DNA of 10,692 nucleotides, taken from NCBI GenBank assembly GCA_035293045.1, contig DATDOY010000068.1:1-10692 (forward strand), in the 5' to 3' direction. The stretch is from DATDOY01 sp035293045. Its GTDB lineage: Bacteria; Actinomycetota; Acidimicrobiia; IMCC26256; JACPCJ01. The notes beneath the pieces were generated by a model. That model was not told the origin of the DNA and made no database searches. It was given only the letters and a program-made list of their open reading frames with translations. Shown here in pieces: positions 1 through 5,987 of this stretch (position 1 is the first letter of the stretch; each line of letters starts with the position of its first letter). A program made the position numbers and the translations under genes.

Positions 1-646
1 TGGCCATGCTCGAGACCGGCTGGAGGATGGCGAAGCTCAACAGGCCCATGCCGAGGCTGCCCGCGAGCTCGGACGATCCGGAGGACGTCGCGGCCATCCA
101 CGGCGCGGGGTGGGGGTCCTGCACGGGCTTCGGCGTCACCATGCGCTTCGGGAAGTCGAGGAACTCCGAGTGCTCCTCGTAGTACTCGGACTCCCACATG
201 CCGACGACGGACTTGACCGCGGCCTGTGCCTTCTCCTTGCTCCGCTCGATGTCGACGCCGAACGCCATCTGCTCCATCGGGGTGGAGCGACCGGTGCCCC
301 ACTCGACGCGTCCCCCGGAGAGCACGTCGACGGTGGCGACCTTCTCGGCGACGCGCATCGGGGGGGTGAACTCGTGGGGCATGAGGCACACGCCGAAGCC
401 GAGGCGGATCTGCTCGGTGATCTGGCTGAAGGCGCCGTGCACCACGTCGGAGGCGGGGCAGTGGCTCCGGCCCTCCCGGAAGTGGTGCTCGACGAGCCAC
501 ACCGTGTTGAAGCCGGCCTCATCCGCGACCCGCACCTGCTCGAGGGTGTTCTTGTAGGCGCGCTGTTCGGCCTCGCGTTGGCCGTAGGGGTGTTCCTTGC
601 CCCAGGGCTTCGGGGCGTCGATCTCGTACATGATGTCGAGTTTCAC
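1..646 (-). CDS. LLM-class flavin-dependent oxidoreductase (luciferase-like monooxygenase), C-terminus cut by window edge
   Basis: The first 215 codons of a leftward gene are present. The protein starts (V/M)KLDIMYEIDAPKPWG and contains the family hallmarks of the bacterial-luciferase TIM barrel: GFNTVWLVEHHF near residues 45-56, RLGFGVCLMP after the next strand, then VAEKVATVDVLSGGRVEWGTGRS, the usual 'vAe.va.lD.lSgGRve.G.G' segment. Known family members oxidise substrates with FMNH2 or F420; the sequence does not say which cofactor or substrate applies here. I chose the GTG at 646 because a full AGGAGGA ribosome binding site (654-660) lies 7 nt upstream; the in-frame ATG at 631 would drop conserved beta-strand 1. 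The gene diverges from the acyl-CoA synthetase, so shared control is plausible. The family call is confident; the function is open. Confidence 0.9.
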   Translation of the reverse strand, partial: MKLDIMYEIDAPKPWGKEHPYGQREAEQRAYKNTLEQVRVADEAGFNTVWLVEHHFREGRSHCPASDVVHGAFSQITEQIRLGFGVCLMPHEFTPPMRVAEKVATVDVLSGGRVEWGTGRSTPMEQMAFGVDIERSKEKAQAAVKSVVGMWESEYYEEHSEFLDFPKRMVTPKPVQDPHPAPWMAATSSGSSELAGSLGMGLLSFAILQPVSSMA

Positions 647-669
647 GAAGGGGTCCTCCTACGGCGTTC

Positions 670-699
670 GCTATAGCAAACACTTGATCGAAGTTGCAA
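670..699 (-). promoter_or_regulatory. Predicted promoter of the LLM monooxygenase gene
   Basis: On the minus strand, TTGCAA (694-699) and TATAGC (670-675) are separated by 18 nt and resemble -35 and -10 hexamers. Transcription would start near 663, leaving a leader of about 17 nt that carries the AGGAGGA site. This is a consensus reading only. Confidence 0.45.
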
Positions 700-701
700 A
701 C
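676..701. repeat. Direct repeat GCAAAC, 20-bp period, in the divergent promoter region
   Basis: GCAAAC occurs at 676-681 and again at 696-701, so both copies face the same side of the helix about two turns apart. They overlap the -35 element of the leftward promoter and flank the -35 of the rightward one. This spacing is typical of a regulator binding direct half-sites, but two hexamers are a weak signal. Confidence 0.35.
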
Positions 702-713
702 GGACTCTACGAT
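684..713 (+). promoter_or_regulatory. Predicted promoter of the acyl-CoA synthetase gene
   Basis: TTGATC (684-689) and TACGAT (708-713) with an 18-nt spacer form a sigma-A-like promoter. It overlaps the opposing LLM promoter, so polymerases on the two could interfere. The predicted leader is about 70 nt and GC-rich. It can form either GCGGG/CCCGC (748-760) or GTGCG pairing with CGCAC (746-750 with 771-775), and these two exclude each other. Prediction only. Confidence 0.4.
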
Positions 714-790
714 GCGGGGCAGTCCGGGTCAACCTTCCCTCCGTGGTGCGGGCATCCCGCCCTCTGGGGGCGCACACAAGGACACAAGCG

Positions 791-2335
791 ATGGCGTCGT
801 TCAACATGGCCGATTGTTTCGAGACCGTCGTCGACGCCGTTCCCGAGCGTGAAGCGCTCGTGGCCGGTGATCGCCGGCTCACGTACGCGGAGCTGGACGC
901 TCGCGCGAACCGACTGGCGCACTGGCTCGCCGATCAGGGTGTGGGTCCGGACGACCACGTCGGCATCCACGCGTACAACTGCACCGAGTGGATGGAGACG
1001 TTCATCGCGTGCTTCAAGCTGCGCGCCGCCTCCATCAACGTCAACTTCCGCTACACCGACGACGAACTGCGCTACCTCTTCGCCGACGCCGACTTGAAGG
1101 TGGTGGTCCACGGGCCGGAGTTCTCGCCGCCGTTCGACGGTCCGATGCTCGAGATCGGCGACGCCTACGAGAAGGCCATCGCGGGGCACTCACCCGGGCG
1201 GGCCGGCCCCGTGGGGGAGCGCTCCGACGACGACCACTACGTCATCTACACGGGTGGCACCACGGGCTACCCGAAGGGCGTCATCTGGCGCCACGAGGAC
1301 GCCTTCTTCGCGGTCTTCGGCGGCGGAAACTACGCGGGCGAGCCGGTGGAAAGCCGCGAGGAACTCGCCGAGAAGGTCGCGGCCACCCCGGGGCTGACCT
1401 ACCTCATCACGCCGCCGCTCATGCATGGAGCCGGCCAGTGGGTGACGTTCGGCGCCGGGTTTCTGCAAGGCGCCAAGGTCGTGCTGTATGACGGCGCAAC
1501 GTTCAACCCCGAATACGCGTGGGACCTGGTCGAGCGCGAAAAGGTCCAGTCGATCACCATCGTCGGCGACGCCATCGGCCGACCGCTCGCGGACGCTCTG
1601 GCGGCGCACCCCGGTCGGTGGGATGTGTCGGCGCTGGTGGTCGTGGGATCCGGCGGCGCGCCGCTCAGCCCGACCGTCAAGGAACAGCTCGGCGCGCTGT
1701 TGCCGAACTGCTTCATCCTCGACTCGTTCGGTGCATCCGAGACCGGGTATCAGGGCAGGGCGAGCGAGGGACGACGGTTCACCGTCGGACCTGAATGCAC
1801 GGTGTTGAGCGACGCGCACGAGCCGGTGGCGCCGGGATCGGGCGAGGTGGGCATGCTGGCGCAGGCCGGCCGCATCCCCCTCGGCTACTACAAGGACGAG
1901 GAGAAGACGGCCAAGACGTTCATCCACGCGATGGGCAAGCGATGGTCGCTCCCGGGCGACATGGCGACCATTGAGGAGGACGGATCCATCACCCTGCTCG
2001 GTCGGGGCAGCCAGTGCATCAACTCGGGCGGCGAGAAGATCTACCCCGAGGAAGTCGAAGACGCGCTCAAGAGCCACCCGGCGGTGTTCGACGCGTTGGT
2101 TGCCGGGGCCCCGGACGAACGGTGGGGCGAGACCGTGAGTGCTGTCGTGCAGCTGCGATCCGGTTCGTCGGTGACCCTCGCACAACTCCAGGAGCACTGC
2201 CGCCAGACCCTCGCCGGATACAAGCTCCCGCGCCGCCTCCACCTCGTCGACCAGGTGAGCCGGCAGCCGAGCGGCAAGCCCGACTACCCGTGGGCCCGCG
2301 AGTTGGTGAAGGCCCGCGAGCCCGACGAGGCGTGA
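791..2335 (+). CDS. AMP-forming acyl-CoA synthetase (FadD-type, ANL superfamily)
   Basis: This 514-residue protein is a complete adenylate-forming ligase: carboxylate + ATP + CoA gives acyl-CoA via an acyl-adenylate. The P-loop YTGGTTGYPKG is at 153-163, followed by IWRHED. DSFGASETGYQ supplies the substrate/adenylate motif, GD at 389-390 the ribose-binding Asp, and GRGSQCINSGGEKIYPEEVE begins at 404. The catalytic Lys of the C-terminal domain is K496 in SGKPDY. GRGSxCINxGGEK replaces the more common GRxKDxI hinge, as in the actinobacterial FadD17/FadD19-like ligases that activate steroid side chains or long acyl groups; I infer a hydrophobic substrate from that. The ATG at 791 has AAGGA (778-782) 8 nt upstream. 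The earlier in-frame GTG at 743 lacks a good site and adds non-conserved residues. Confidence 0.93.
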   Translation: MASFNMADCFETVVDAVPEREALVAGDRRLTYAELDARANRLAHWLADQGVGPDDHVGIHAYNCTEWMETFIACFKLRAASINVNFRYTDDELRYLFADADLKVVVHGPEFSPPFDGPMLEIGDAYEKAIAGHSPGRAGPVGERSDDDHYVIYTGGTTGYPKGVIWRHEDAFFAVFGGGNYAGEPVESREELAEKVAATPGLTYLITPPLMHGAGQWVTFGAGFLQGAKVVLYDGATFNPEYAWDLVEREKVQSITIVGDAIGRPLADALAAHPGRWDVSALVVVGSGGAPLSPTVKEQLGALLPNCFILDSFGASETGYQGRASEGRRFTVGPECTVLSDAHEPVAPGSGEVGMLAQAGRIPLGYYKDEEKTAKTFIHAMGKRWSLPGDMATIEEDGSITLLGRGSQCINSGGEKIYPEEVEDALKSHPAVFDALVAGAPDERWGETVSAVVQLRSGSSVTLAQLQEHCRQTLAGYKLPRRLHLVDQVSRQPSGKPDYPWARELVKAREPDEA

Positions 2336-2352
2336 GGCGCGCCATCTGACCA

Positions 2353-2381
2353 TTGGAATCGGCGTGCCGCGGGTCTACGCT
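2353..2381 (+). promoter_or_regulatory. Predicted promoter of the small coiled-coil gene
   Basis: TTGGAA (2353-2358) and TACGCT (2376-2381) lie 17 nt apart, just after the acyl-CoA synthetase stop codon. Transcription would begin near 2388, giving a leader of about 65 nt that contains the inverted repeat described next. TCTACGC is also repeated directly at 2374-2380 and 2386-2392 (12-nt period). No experiment supports this; it is a consensus reading. Confidence 0.45.
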
Positions 2382-2410
2382 GGTTTCTACGCCTCGGAAG
2401 TCGGGCTCAT

Positions 2411-2449
2411 GACTCCCTACTGAGCAACGAATCGTGAATCCAGGGAGTC
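2411..2449 (+). promoter_or_regulatory. Leader inverted repeat that encloses the ribosome binding site
   Basis: GACTCCCT (2411-2418) is perfectly complementary to AGGGAGTC (2442-2449), with a 23-nt loop. The right arm contains AGGGAG (2442-2447), the Shine-Dalgarno sequence 5 nt before the ATG at 2453. If the RNA stem forms, the site is hidden and translation reduced. Either arm could alternatively be a protein operator. The symmetry is seen directly; the regulatory role is inference. Confidence 0.5.
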
Positions 2450-2452
2450 GGT

Positions 2453-2809
2453 ATGAGCGTCGATCAGGCGATGAGGGCTGAGGTGTACCTCGCCCTCGAA
2501 ACGATCCACGGCAAGGACGTGGCGAACGCCATCATGGAAATGCTTCCCCCCGCTGGAGTTCCGGAGCTGGCGACCAAACAGGACCTCGCGCTCATGAGCG
2601 CCGAGCTGCGGACCGAGTTCGCCGAGCTGCGGACCGAGCTCAAGGGTGAGATGGCCGGGTTGCGGACCGAGCTCAAGGGTGAGATGGCCGCCCTCGGTGA
2701 GCGCATGGAGCGCCTCCTGCGCGAACAGACGTCGCGCTACATCGGATGGCTCCTTGGCGTCGCGGGCGTCGGCGTCGCCGCGGCCGGGGCCATCGCTGGT
2801 CTGGCCTGA
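2453..2809 (+). CDS. Small coiled-coil protein with C-terminal membrane anchor (DUF1640-like)
   Basis: This 118-residue protein has no catalytic motif. Residues 1-35 look helical and end in LPPAGVPELATKQDL, a linker resembling that in DUF1640/CCDC90-like bacterial proteins. A coiled coil follows: ELRTEFA (51-57), then two 11-residue units, ELRTELKGEMA (58-68) and GLRTELKGEMA (69-79), rich in Glu/Lys/Arg with regularly spaced Leu/Met. Residues 97-118 (YIGWLLGVAGVGVAAAGAIA) form one Gly/Ala-rich hydrophobic segment, so the protein is probably tail-anchored with the coiled coil in the cytoplasm. AGGGAG (2442-2447) gives a clear start. It begins about 120 nt after the acyl-CoA synthetase with its own predicted promoter and ends 39 nt before the PhyH gene. 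Function unknown; the family match is from memory of motif style. Confidence 0.8.
   Translation: MSVDQAMRAEVYLALETIHGKDVANAIMEMLPPAGVPELATKQDLALMSAELRTEFAELRTELKGEMAGLRTELKGEMAALGERMERLLREQTSRYIGWLLGVAGVGVAAAGAIAGLA
2603..2689 (+). repeat. In-frame tandem repeat (33-nt units) encoding the coiled coil
   Basis: Two 33-nt units (2624-2656 and 2657-2689) differ at only 2 positions, both near the 5' end. A shorter 21-nt relative (2603-2623) shares the first 15 nt of the unit apart from one base. The units encode 11-residue (hendecad) repeats, and the short copy encodes a heptad. The near identity at the DNA level points to recent duplication, so copy number may vary between strains. Confidence 0.85.
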
Positions 2810-2837
2810 CGCAGGGTCGCGGGACCCGATGGCGACG

Positions 2838-2843
2838 TAGGGT
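2838..2843 (+). promoter_or_regulatory. Possible -10 element for a leaderless PhyH transcript
   Basis: TAGGGT fits the actinobacterial TAnnnT -10 pattern and lies 5 nt before the ATG at 2849, the spacing expected if transcription starts at the start codon. No convincing -35 is visible. The same bases include TAGGG, which could instead act as a weak ribosome binding site. Confidence 0.3.
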
Positions 2844-2848
2844 TGGGC

Positions 2849-4012
2849 ATGCGCTTCCCACCCGTTGACTTCGTCGAGTTTCACCGCGCCTTCGTCCCGA
2901 AACTCCTCGCCGACCACGGCGCGCTCGCCGGACCCGACGTGGCGACGGTCGAACCTCTGGCGATTCGTGTGCGGGACGATGCCTTCACCTATTTCCCTGC
3001 GGCGGGGACGGTCGAGGTCGTCGAGGGCGACGCCGACGCCGCGGCGGTCGCGGTCCTCGAGCCCGACGTGTGGAGCGAGTTCGCTCACGAGCTGCGGTCG
3101 TGCTTTGGCCTCATGATCGGCGACGTCGTCTCGTTCGATCGGGGCGACTTCGCGTCCCTCATGCGGTGGGAGCCGGCGTTGCGGGCGATCTGGCACGGGC
3201 GACCGATCTATGACGAGGCGGCGGTCCAGGCCGTCGCGGATCTCGACCTCGGGCGGTCCTTCGCGCCCGACGACGCCGATGGCATTCGCGACTTCATCGC
3301 CCGAACCGGCTTCGTCCATGTGCGGGGCGTGTTCACCGAGCCGGAGATGGAGGCCGCGGCCGACGAGATCGAGCGCCTCAAGGCGATGGCCACCTACGAC
3401 GACAACCGCTCGTGGTGGGCCAAGAACACCGACGGCGACGACGTTTGCTGCCGGTTGATCTACGCGGGGGAGCGGTCGCCGCTCCTGCGCGACCTCGCCG
3501 CCGACTCCCGCATTGCCGCGCTCGTGGCGCTCACCGGCGCCGACGTCCAACAACGCCAGGATCGCCTCGACGGCGAATCGGTCGTGATCAAGAACCCCGA
3601 TGTCGTGGAAGGGTTGAGCGACCTGCCATGGCACCGCGACTGCGGGATGGGCGGCCATCCGGTGATCTGTCCCGGCGTGAACGTCGGCATCCAGGTCGAT
3701 CGCGCCACGGAGGAGAACGGGCGCCTCCGATTCCTGCCCGGCTCGCACACGTCCAGCAACCACATGCCCTCGAAACGCGACCTCGAGCGGCTTCCGGTGC
3801 AAGGGGTGGAGACCGCGCGCGGCGACATCACCATGCACTTCGGACACGTGCTGCACGAGGCGCCCCCGCCCGCGGGGCATCTGGGCTCGCTCGAGCGGGG
3901 ACGACGCACGCAGTATTCGACCTGGGTGAATCCGATCGCCTTCGAGATCGTCGAGCCCGGCCACGGATACAACGACTCGGTCCTCGCCAAGCGGGGACGG
4001 GTCAACCTGTAG
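2849..4012 (+). CDS. Phytanoyl-CoA dioxygenase (PhyH) family protein with N-terminal SCP2-like region
   Basis: 387 residues. The C-terminal half is a PhyH-type Fe(II)/2-oxoglutarate oxygenase: the HxD iron ligands are H262 and D264 (LPWHRDCGMGGHP), the distal His is probably H336 (HVLHEAPPP), and R352 or R353 (RRTQYSTW) is placed to bind 2-oxoglutarate. NGRLRFLPGSH is the usual strand before the distal motif. Known relatives hydroxylate acyl-CoAs or other small molecules. Residues about 36-120 (IRVRDDAFTYFP..., then a Glu/Asp-rich strand, then FASLMRWEPALRAIWHGRPI) resemble an SCP-2 sterol/lipid-carrier fold; this is my reading of the pattern, not a search result. ATG 2849 was chosen over TTG 2843, which sits inside the best upstream signal. 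A 5-bp hairpin (2814-2827) lies between this gene and the previous one. Confidence 0.85.
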   Translation: MRFPPVDFVEFHRAFVPKLLADHGALAGPDVATVEPLAIRVRDDAFTYFPAAGTVEVVEGDADAAAVAVLEPDVWSEFAHELRSCFGLMIGDVVSFDRGDFASLMRWEPALRAIWHGRPIYDEAAVQAVADLDLGRSFAPDDADGIRDFIARTGFVHVRGVFTEPEMEAAADEIERLKAMATYDDNRSWWAKNTDGDDVCCRLIYAGERSPLLRDLAADSRIAALVALTGADVQQRQDRLDGESVVIKNPDVVEGLSDLPWHRDCGMGGHPVICPGVNVGIQVDRATEENGRLRFLPGSHTSSNHMPSKRDLERLPVQGVETARGDITMHFGHVLHEAPPPAGHLGSLERGRRTQYSTWVNPIAFEIVEPGHGYNDSVLAKRGRVNL

Positions 4013-4018
4013 ACCGAC

Positions 4019-4037
4019 GCCTCCGAAATCGGACGGC
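4019..4037. terminator. Short hairpin between convergent PhyH and TetR genes
   Basis: GCCTCCG (4019-4025) pairs with CGGA and GGC (4030-4033, 4035-4037) around an AAAT loop, with C4034 bulged: 7 bp in all. It fills the 33-nt gap between two stop codons that face each other and could end transcription both ways. There is no T-tract, so it is a weak call. Confidence 0.35.
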
Positions 4038-4045
4038 GGGCGGGT

Positions 4046-4654
4046 TCAGTCGGGAACGACGAGGGCGGCGATGTCGGCGGCGCGCTCGCGAAGTCGGGCC
4101 GCGACGTGCCCGTCGGGAGTCGCGAGCGCCTCGACACAGAACGACAACAACTGATCGCGGAGCAAGCGAGACACCACGCCGTGGTCGGTGGTGATCTCGG
4201 CGAAGTGCGCCCCGAGCCAGACCCGCATGGTGTCCTCGATCGCCGCGCTCAGGCTCGCCACCGCTTCCAGCGCAACCTGCTCGCCGCGGAGGCTCTCGCC
4301 AATGACGAGGCGCAGCGTGGCCTCCTCGGCGAGGGTGCCCTCGAACAGGAGCCGCATCAGATCGGCCAACCGCTCGCGCGGCGCGAGCGTGTCGTTGATG
4401 GGAGCGGGGCTCTCTCGCAGCTGCTCGACGTACCGCTTGTCGGCGATGACAGCATCGAGGATGGCCGCCTTCGACGGGAAGTAGTGGTAGAGCGTGGCGA
4501 CGTTGAGCCCGCAGGCTGCCGCGAGTTGGCGCATCGAGGTGTTCTGCGCGCCCTGCTCTCCCATGAGGCGCAACGCCGTCTCGAGGATGCGGGCGCGCTG
4601 GGGGGCGGCGGCAGCGTCGGACGGCGCCACCGCGGTGCCGGCGTCGGCCGTCAT
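4046..4654 (-). CDS. TetR family transcriptional regulator
   Basis: 202 residues, normal TetR length. The N-terminal DNA-binding domain is clear: ARILETALRLMGEQGAQNTSMRQ, then the helix-turn-helix and recognition helix LAAACGLNVATLYHYFPSKAAIL (about 44-66). The C-terminal helices form the ligand-binding/dimerisation domain, which diverges too much to predict a ligand. An alanine-rich N-terminal tail of about 18 residues precedes the domain. Its ATG overlaps the P450 stop codon (ATGA, 4651-4654), so it is very likely co-transcribed with and translationally coupled to the P450 gene. The candidate target is the palindrome at 5922-5937, which would make it an autoregulated local repressor; that is inference. 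Confidence 0.93.
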   Translation of the reverse strand: MTADAGTAVAPSDAAAAPQRARILETALRLMGEQGAQNTSMRQLAAACGLNVATLYHYFPSKAAILDAVIADKRYVEQLRESPAPINDTLAPRERLADLMRLLFEGTLAEEATLRLVIGESLRGEQVALEAVASLSAAIEDTMRVWLGAHFAEITTDHGVVSRLLRDQLLSFCVEALATPDGHVAARLRERAADIAALVVPD

Positions 4655-5907
4655 ACGGCTCCGACGGGGGTGAACACGGCGGGCAGGGTCTCGATCCCGA
4701 GCACAAGGGTCGAGCGCATCCGGTGCAGGGCGGCGTCGGGATCTGGCACGCGGATGTCGCGTAGGCGCTTGAACAGCTCGTCGTACACGACCTTGATCTC
4801 GGCGCGCGCCAGGTTGGCGCCGAAGCAGTAGTGGGTGCCGACGCCGAAGCCGAGGTGCGGGTTGGGATCGCGGTCGACGCGGAATCGGTCGGGCTCGTCG
4901 AACACGCGCTCATCGCGATTGGCCGACTGGTAGAGCATGAGGATGCGGTCGCCCACCTTGAAGTCGACGCCCTTGTAGGTGTGGTCCTCGGTCACCGTGC
5001 GGTGGAAGCTGAGGACGGGTGACGTCATGCGCACAATCTCCTCGACCGCGAGGTCGATCAGTTCGGGATGTTCGATGAGCTTCTGCTGTTCCTCGGGAAA
5101 GCGCGAGAAGTAGAGGAGGCCCCCGGTGATCGCGTTGCGGGTGGTCTCGTTGCCGGCCACGAGAAGAAGCACGAGGAACATCAGCAGTTCGTCGTCGGCG
5201 AGGTCCTCGCGGATCGGCGTGTCGCCGCTCGGGCCTTCCCACTCATGTTCGAGGGCGCCGGCGTCGAAGGCACCGGTCAGGATCCCGATGAGATCGTCGG
5301 TGGGATTCTTGCGCCGCTCCTCGATCAACCCGATGACGTGATCGGCGAAGGCTCCGAAGGCCTCGGCCGAGCGGTTGAGCACGGGGTCGTCGGGATCGAT
5401 GTGGTTGTCGCCCGCCATCATGGCGTCGCTCCACTCCTGGAGTTGCAGCCGCATGCCCGGGTCGAGCCCCATGAGTTCGGCCAGCACGATGAGCGGAACG
5501 TGGATGGCGAAGTCACTCACGAAGTCGATCTCGCCCTTGCCCTGGATCTCGTCGAGCACCTCGTTGGTGATGTCGCGCATGTGCTGGGTCAGCTCGCGAA
5601 CCTTGCGGGGCGTGAAACCCTTGGAGACGATGCGACGCTGCCGCGTGTGCTCGGGGTCGTCCATCGAGATGATCGACATGGGCGCGGCGATCCGGGGCCG
5701 CACGCCCTGGGCCGCGCTGTAGAGCTTGTCGTGGCGCGAGACGTGGGAGACGTCCTCGTGCGTACTCGCCACCCACAGGTCGTTGCCCTCATCGCGGTAG
5801 AGCGGCGCCTCGTTCCGGAGCCAGCGGTACGTCTCCCACGGGTCGTCGTAGAGCGCCGGGTCGAGGATGTCGATCTCGCGCGCCGTCGGCTGCACTTCTG
5901 TCGTCAT
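4651..5907 (-). CDS. Cytochrome P450 monooxygenase (bacterial soluble class)
   Basis: 418 residues and soluble, with all P450 hallmarks. The I-helix AGNETT (251-256) carries the acid/alcohol pair E254-T255; the K-helix ExxR is E290-R293; the heme loop FGVGTHYCFG has axial ligand C361. SIISMDDPEHTRQRRIVSKGFTP is the usual substrate-proximal segment around the C-helix. It resembles actinobacterial P450s of the CYP124/125/142 type that oxidise lipids and sterol side chains, but family assignment needs alignment. No ferredoxin or reductase gene is adjacent, so electrons must come from elsewhere. The ATG at 5907 has GGAGG (complement of 5916-5920) 8 nt upstream; the upstream in-frame ATG (5922) and TTG (5925) overlap the operator and lack such a site. 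Leads a two-gene operon with TetR. Confidence 0.96.
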   Translation of the reverse strand: MTTEVQPTAREIDILDPALYDDPWETYRWLRNEAPLYRDEGNDLWVASTHEDVSHVSRHDKLYSAAQGVRPRIAAPMSIISMDDPEHTRQRRIVSKGFTPRKVRELTQHMRDITNEVLDEIQGKGEIDFVSDFAIHVPLIVLAELMGLDPGMRLQLQEWSDAMMAGDNHIDPDDPVLNRSAEAFGAFADHVIGLIEERRKNPTDDLIGILTGAFDAGALEHEWEGPSGDTPIREDLADDELLMFLVLLLVAGNETTRNAITGGLLYFSRFPEEQQKLIEHPELIDLAVEEIVRMTSPVLSFHRTVTEDHTYKGVDFKVGDRILMLYQSANRDERVFDEPDRFRVDRDPNPHLGFGVGTHYCFGANLARAEIKVVYDELFKRLRDIRVPDPDAALHRMRSTLVLGIETLPAVFTPVGAV

Positions 5908-5921
5908 CCCGACAGCCTCCA

Positions 5922-5937
5922 TCAAACGCTCGTTTGA
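5922..5937. promoter_or_regulatory. Candidate TetR operator: TCAAACGCTCGTTTGA
   Basis: A perfect 7-bp inverted repeat (TCAAACG/CGTTTGA) with a 2-bp centre. Size and symmetry are typical of TetR-family operators. It lies 14 nt upstream of the P450 ATG, in the gap between the P450-TetR operon and the divergent ATPase gene. A TTGACT on the minus strand (5937-5942) directly abuts it and could be the -35 of the P450 promoter, although no good -10 follows. Binding here would block P450-TetR transcription and might affect the ATPase gene. Confidence 0.65.
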
Positions 5938-5975
5938 GTCAAGGGCTTCGCCGGTCGACCCTCGATCCGATGGCC

Positions 5976-5981
5976 TACCGT
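5976..5981 (+). promoter_or_regulatory. Possible -10 element for a leaderless ATPase transcript
   Basis: TACCGT matches TAnnnT and is 6 nt before the ATG at 5988, which has no convincing ribosome binding site. This is the layout expected of a leaderless actinobacterial mRNA. The -35 is not obvious. Confidence 0.35.
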
Positions 5982-5987
5982 TCAGGC

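Noticed and set aside
743..790. GTG at 743 as start of the acyl-CoA synthetase
   Set aside because: The 16 added residues are basic and unlike the family start, they lie in a structured leader, and the ATG at 791 has a well-placed AAGGA.
1190..2353. A 387-codon antisense open frame over the acyl-CoA synthetase, and a similar one at 9168-10319 over the methyltransferase
   Set aside because: Shadows of well-supported enzymes in the same triplet register.
2603..2689. CRISPR or mobile-element repeat
   Set aside because: The units are adjacent, in frame and encode a coiled-coil pattern, with no spacers or transposase.
2417..3964. A 515-codon antisense open frame across the small gene and PhyH
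   Set aside because: Same in-register artefact; the sense strand carries the PhyH iron ligands and the coiled-coil repeat.
5068..5937. Open frames on the plus strand opposite the P450 and TetR genes (5068-5937 and 4106-4831)
   Set aside because: In-register shadows of P450 and TetR codons, rich in His/Gly/Arg/Val with no recognisable domain.
5914..5942. A full sigma-A promoter for P450 built on TTGACT (5937-5942)
   Set aside because: The -35 match is good, but the hexamer 17 nt downstream is GAGGCT, part of the ribosome binding site and not a credible -10, so I do not call a complete promoter.
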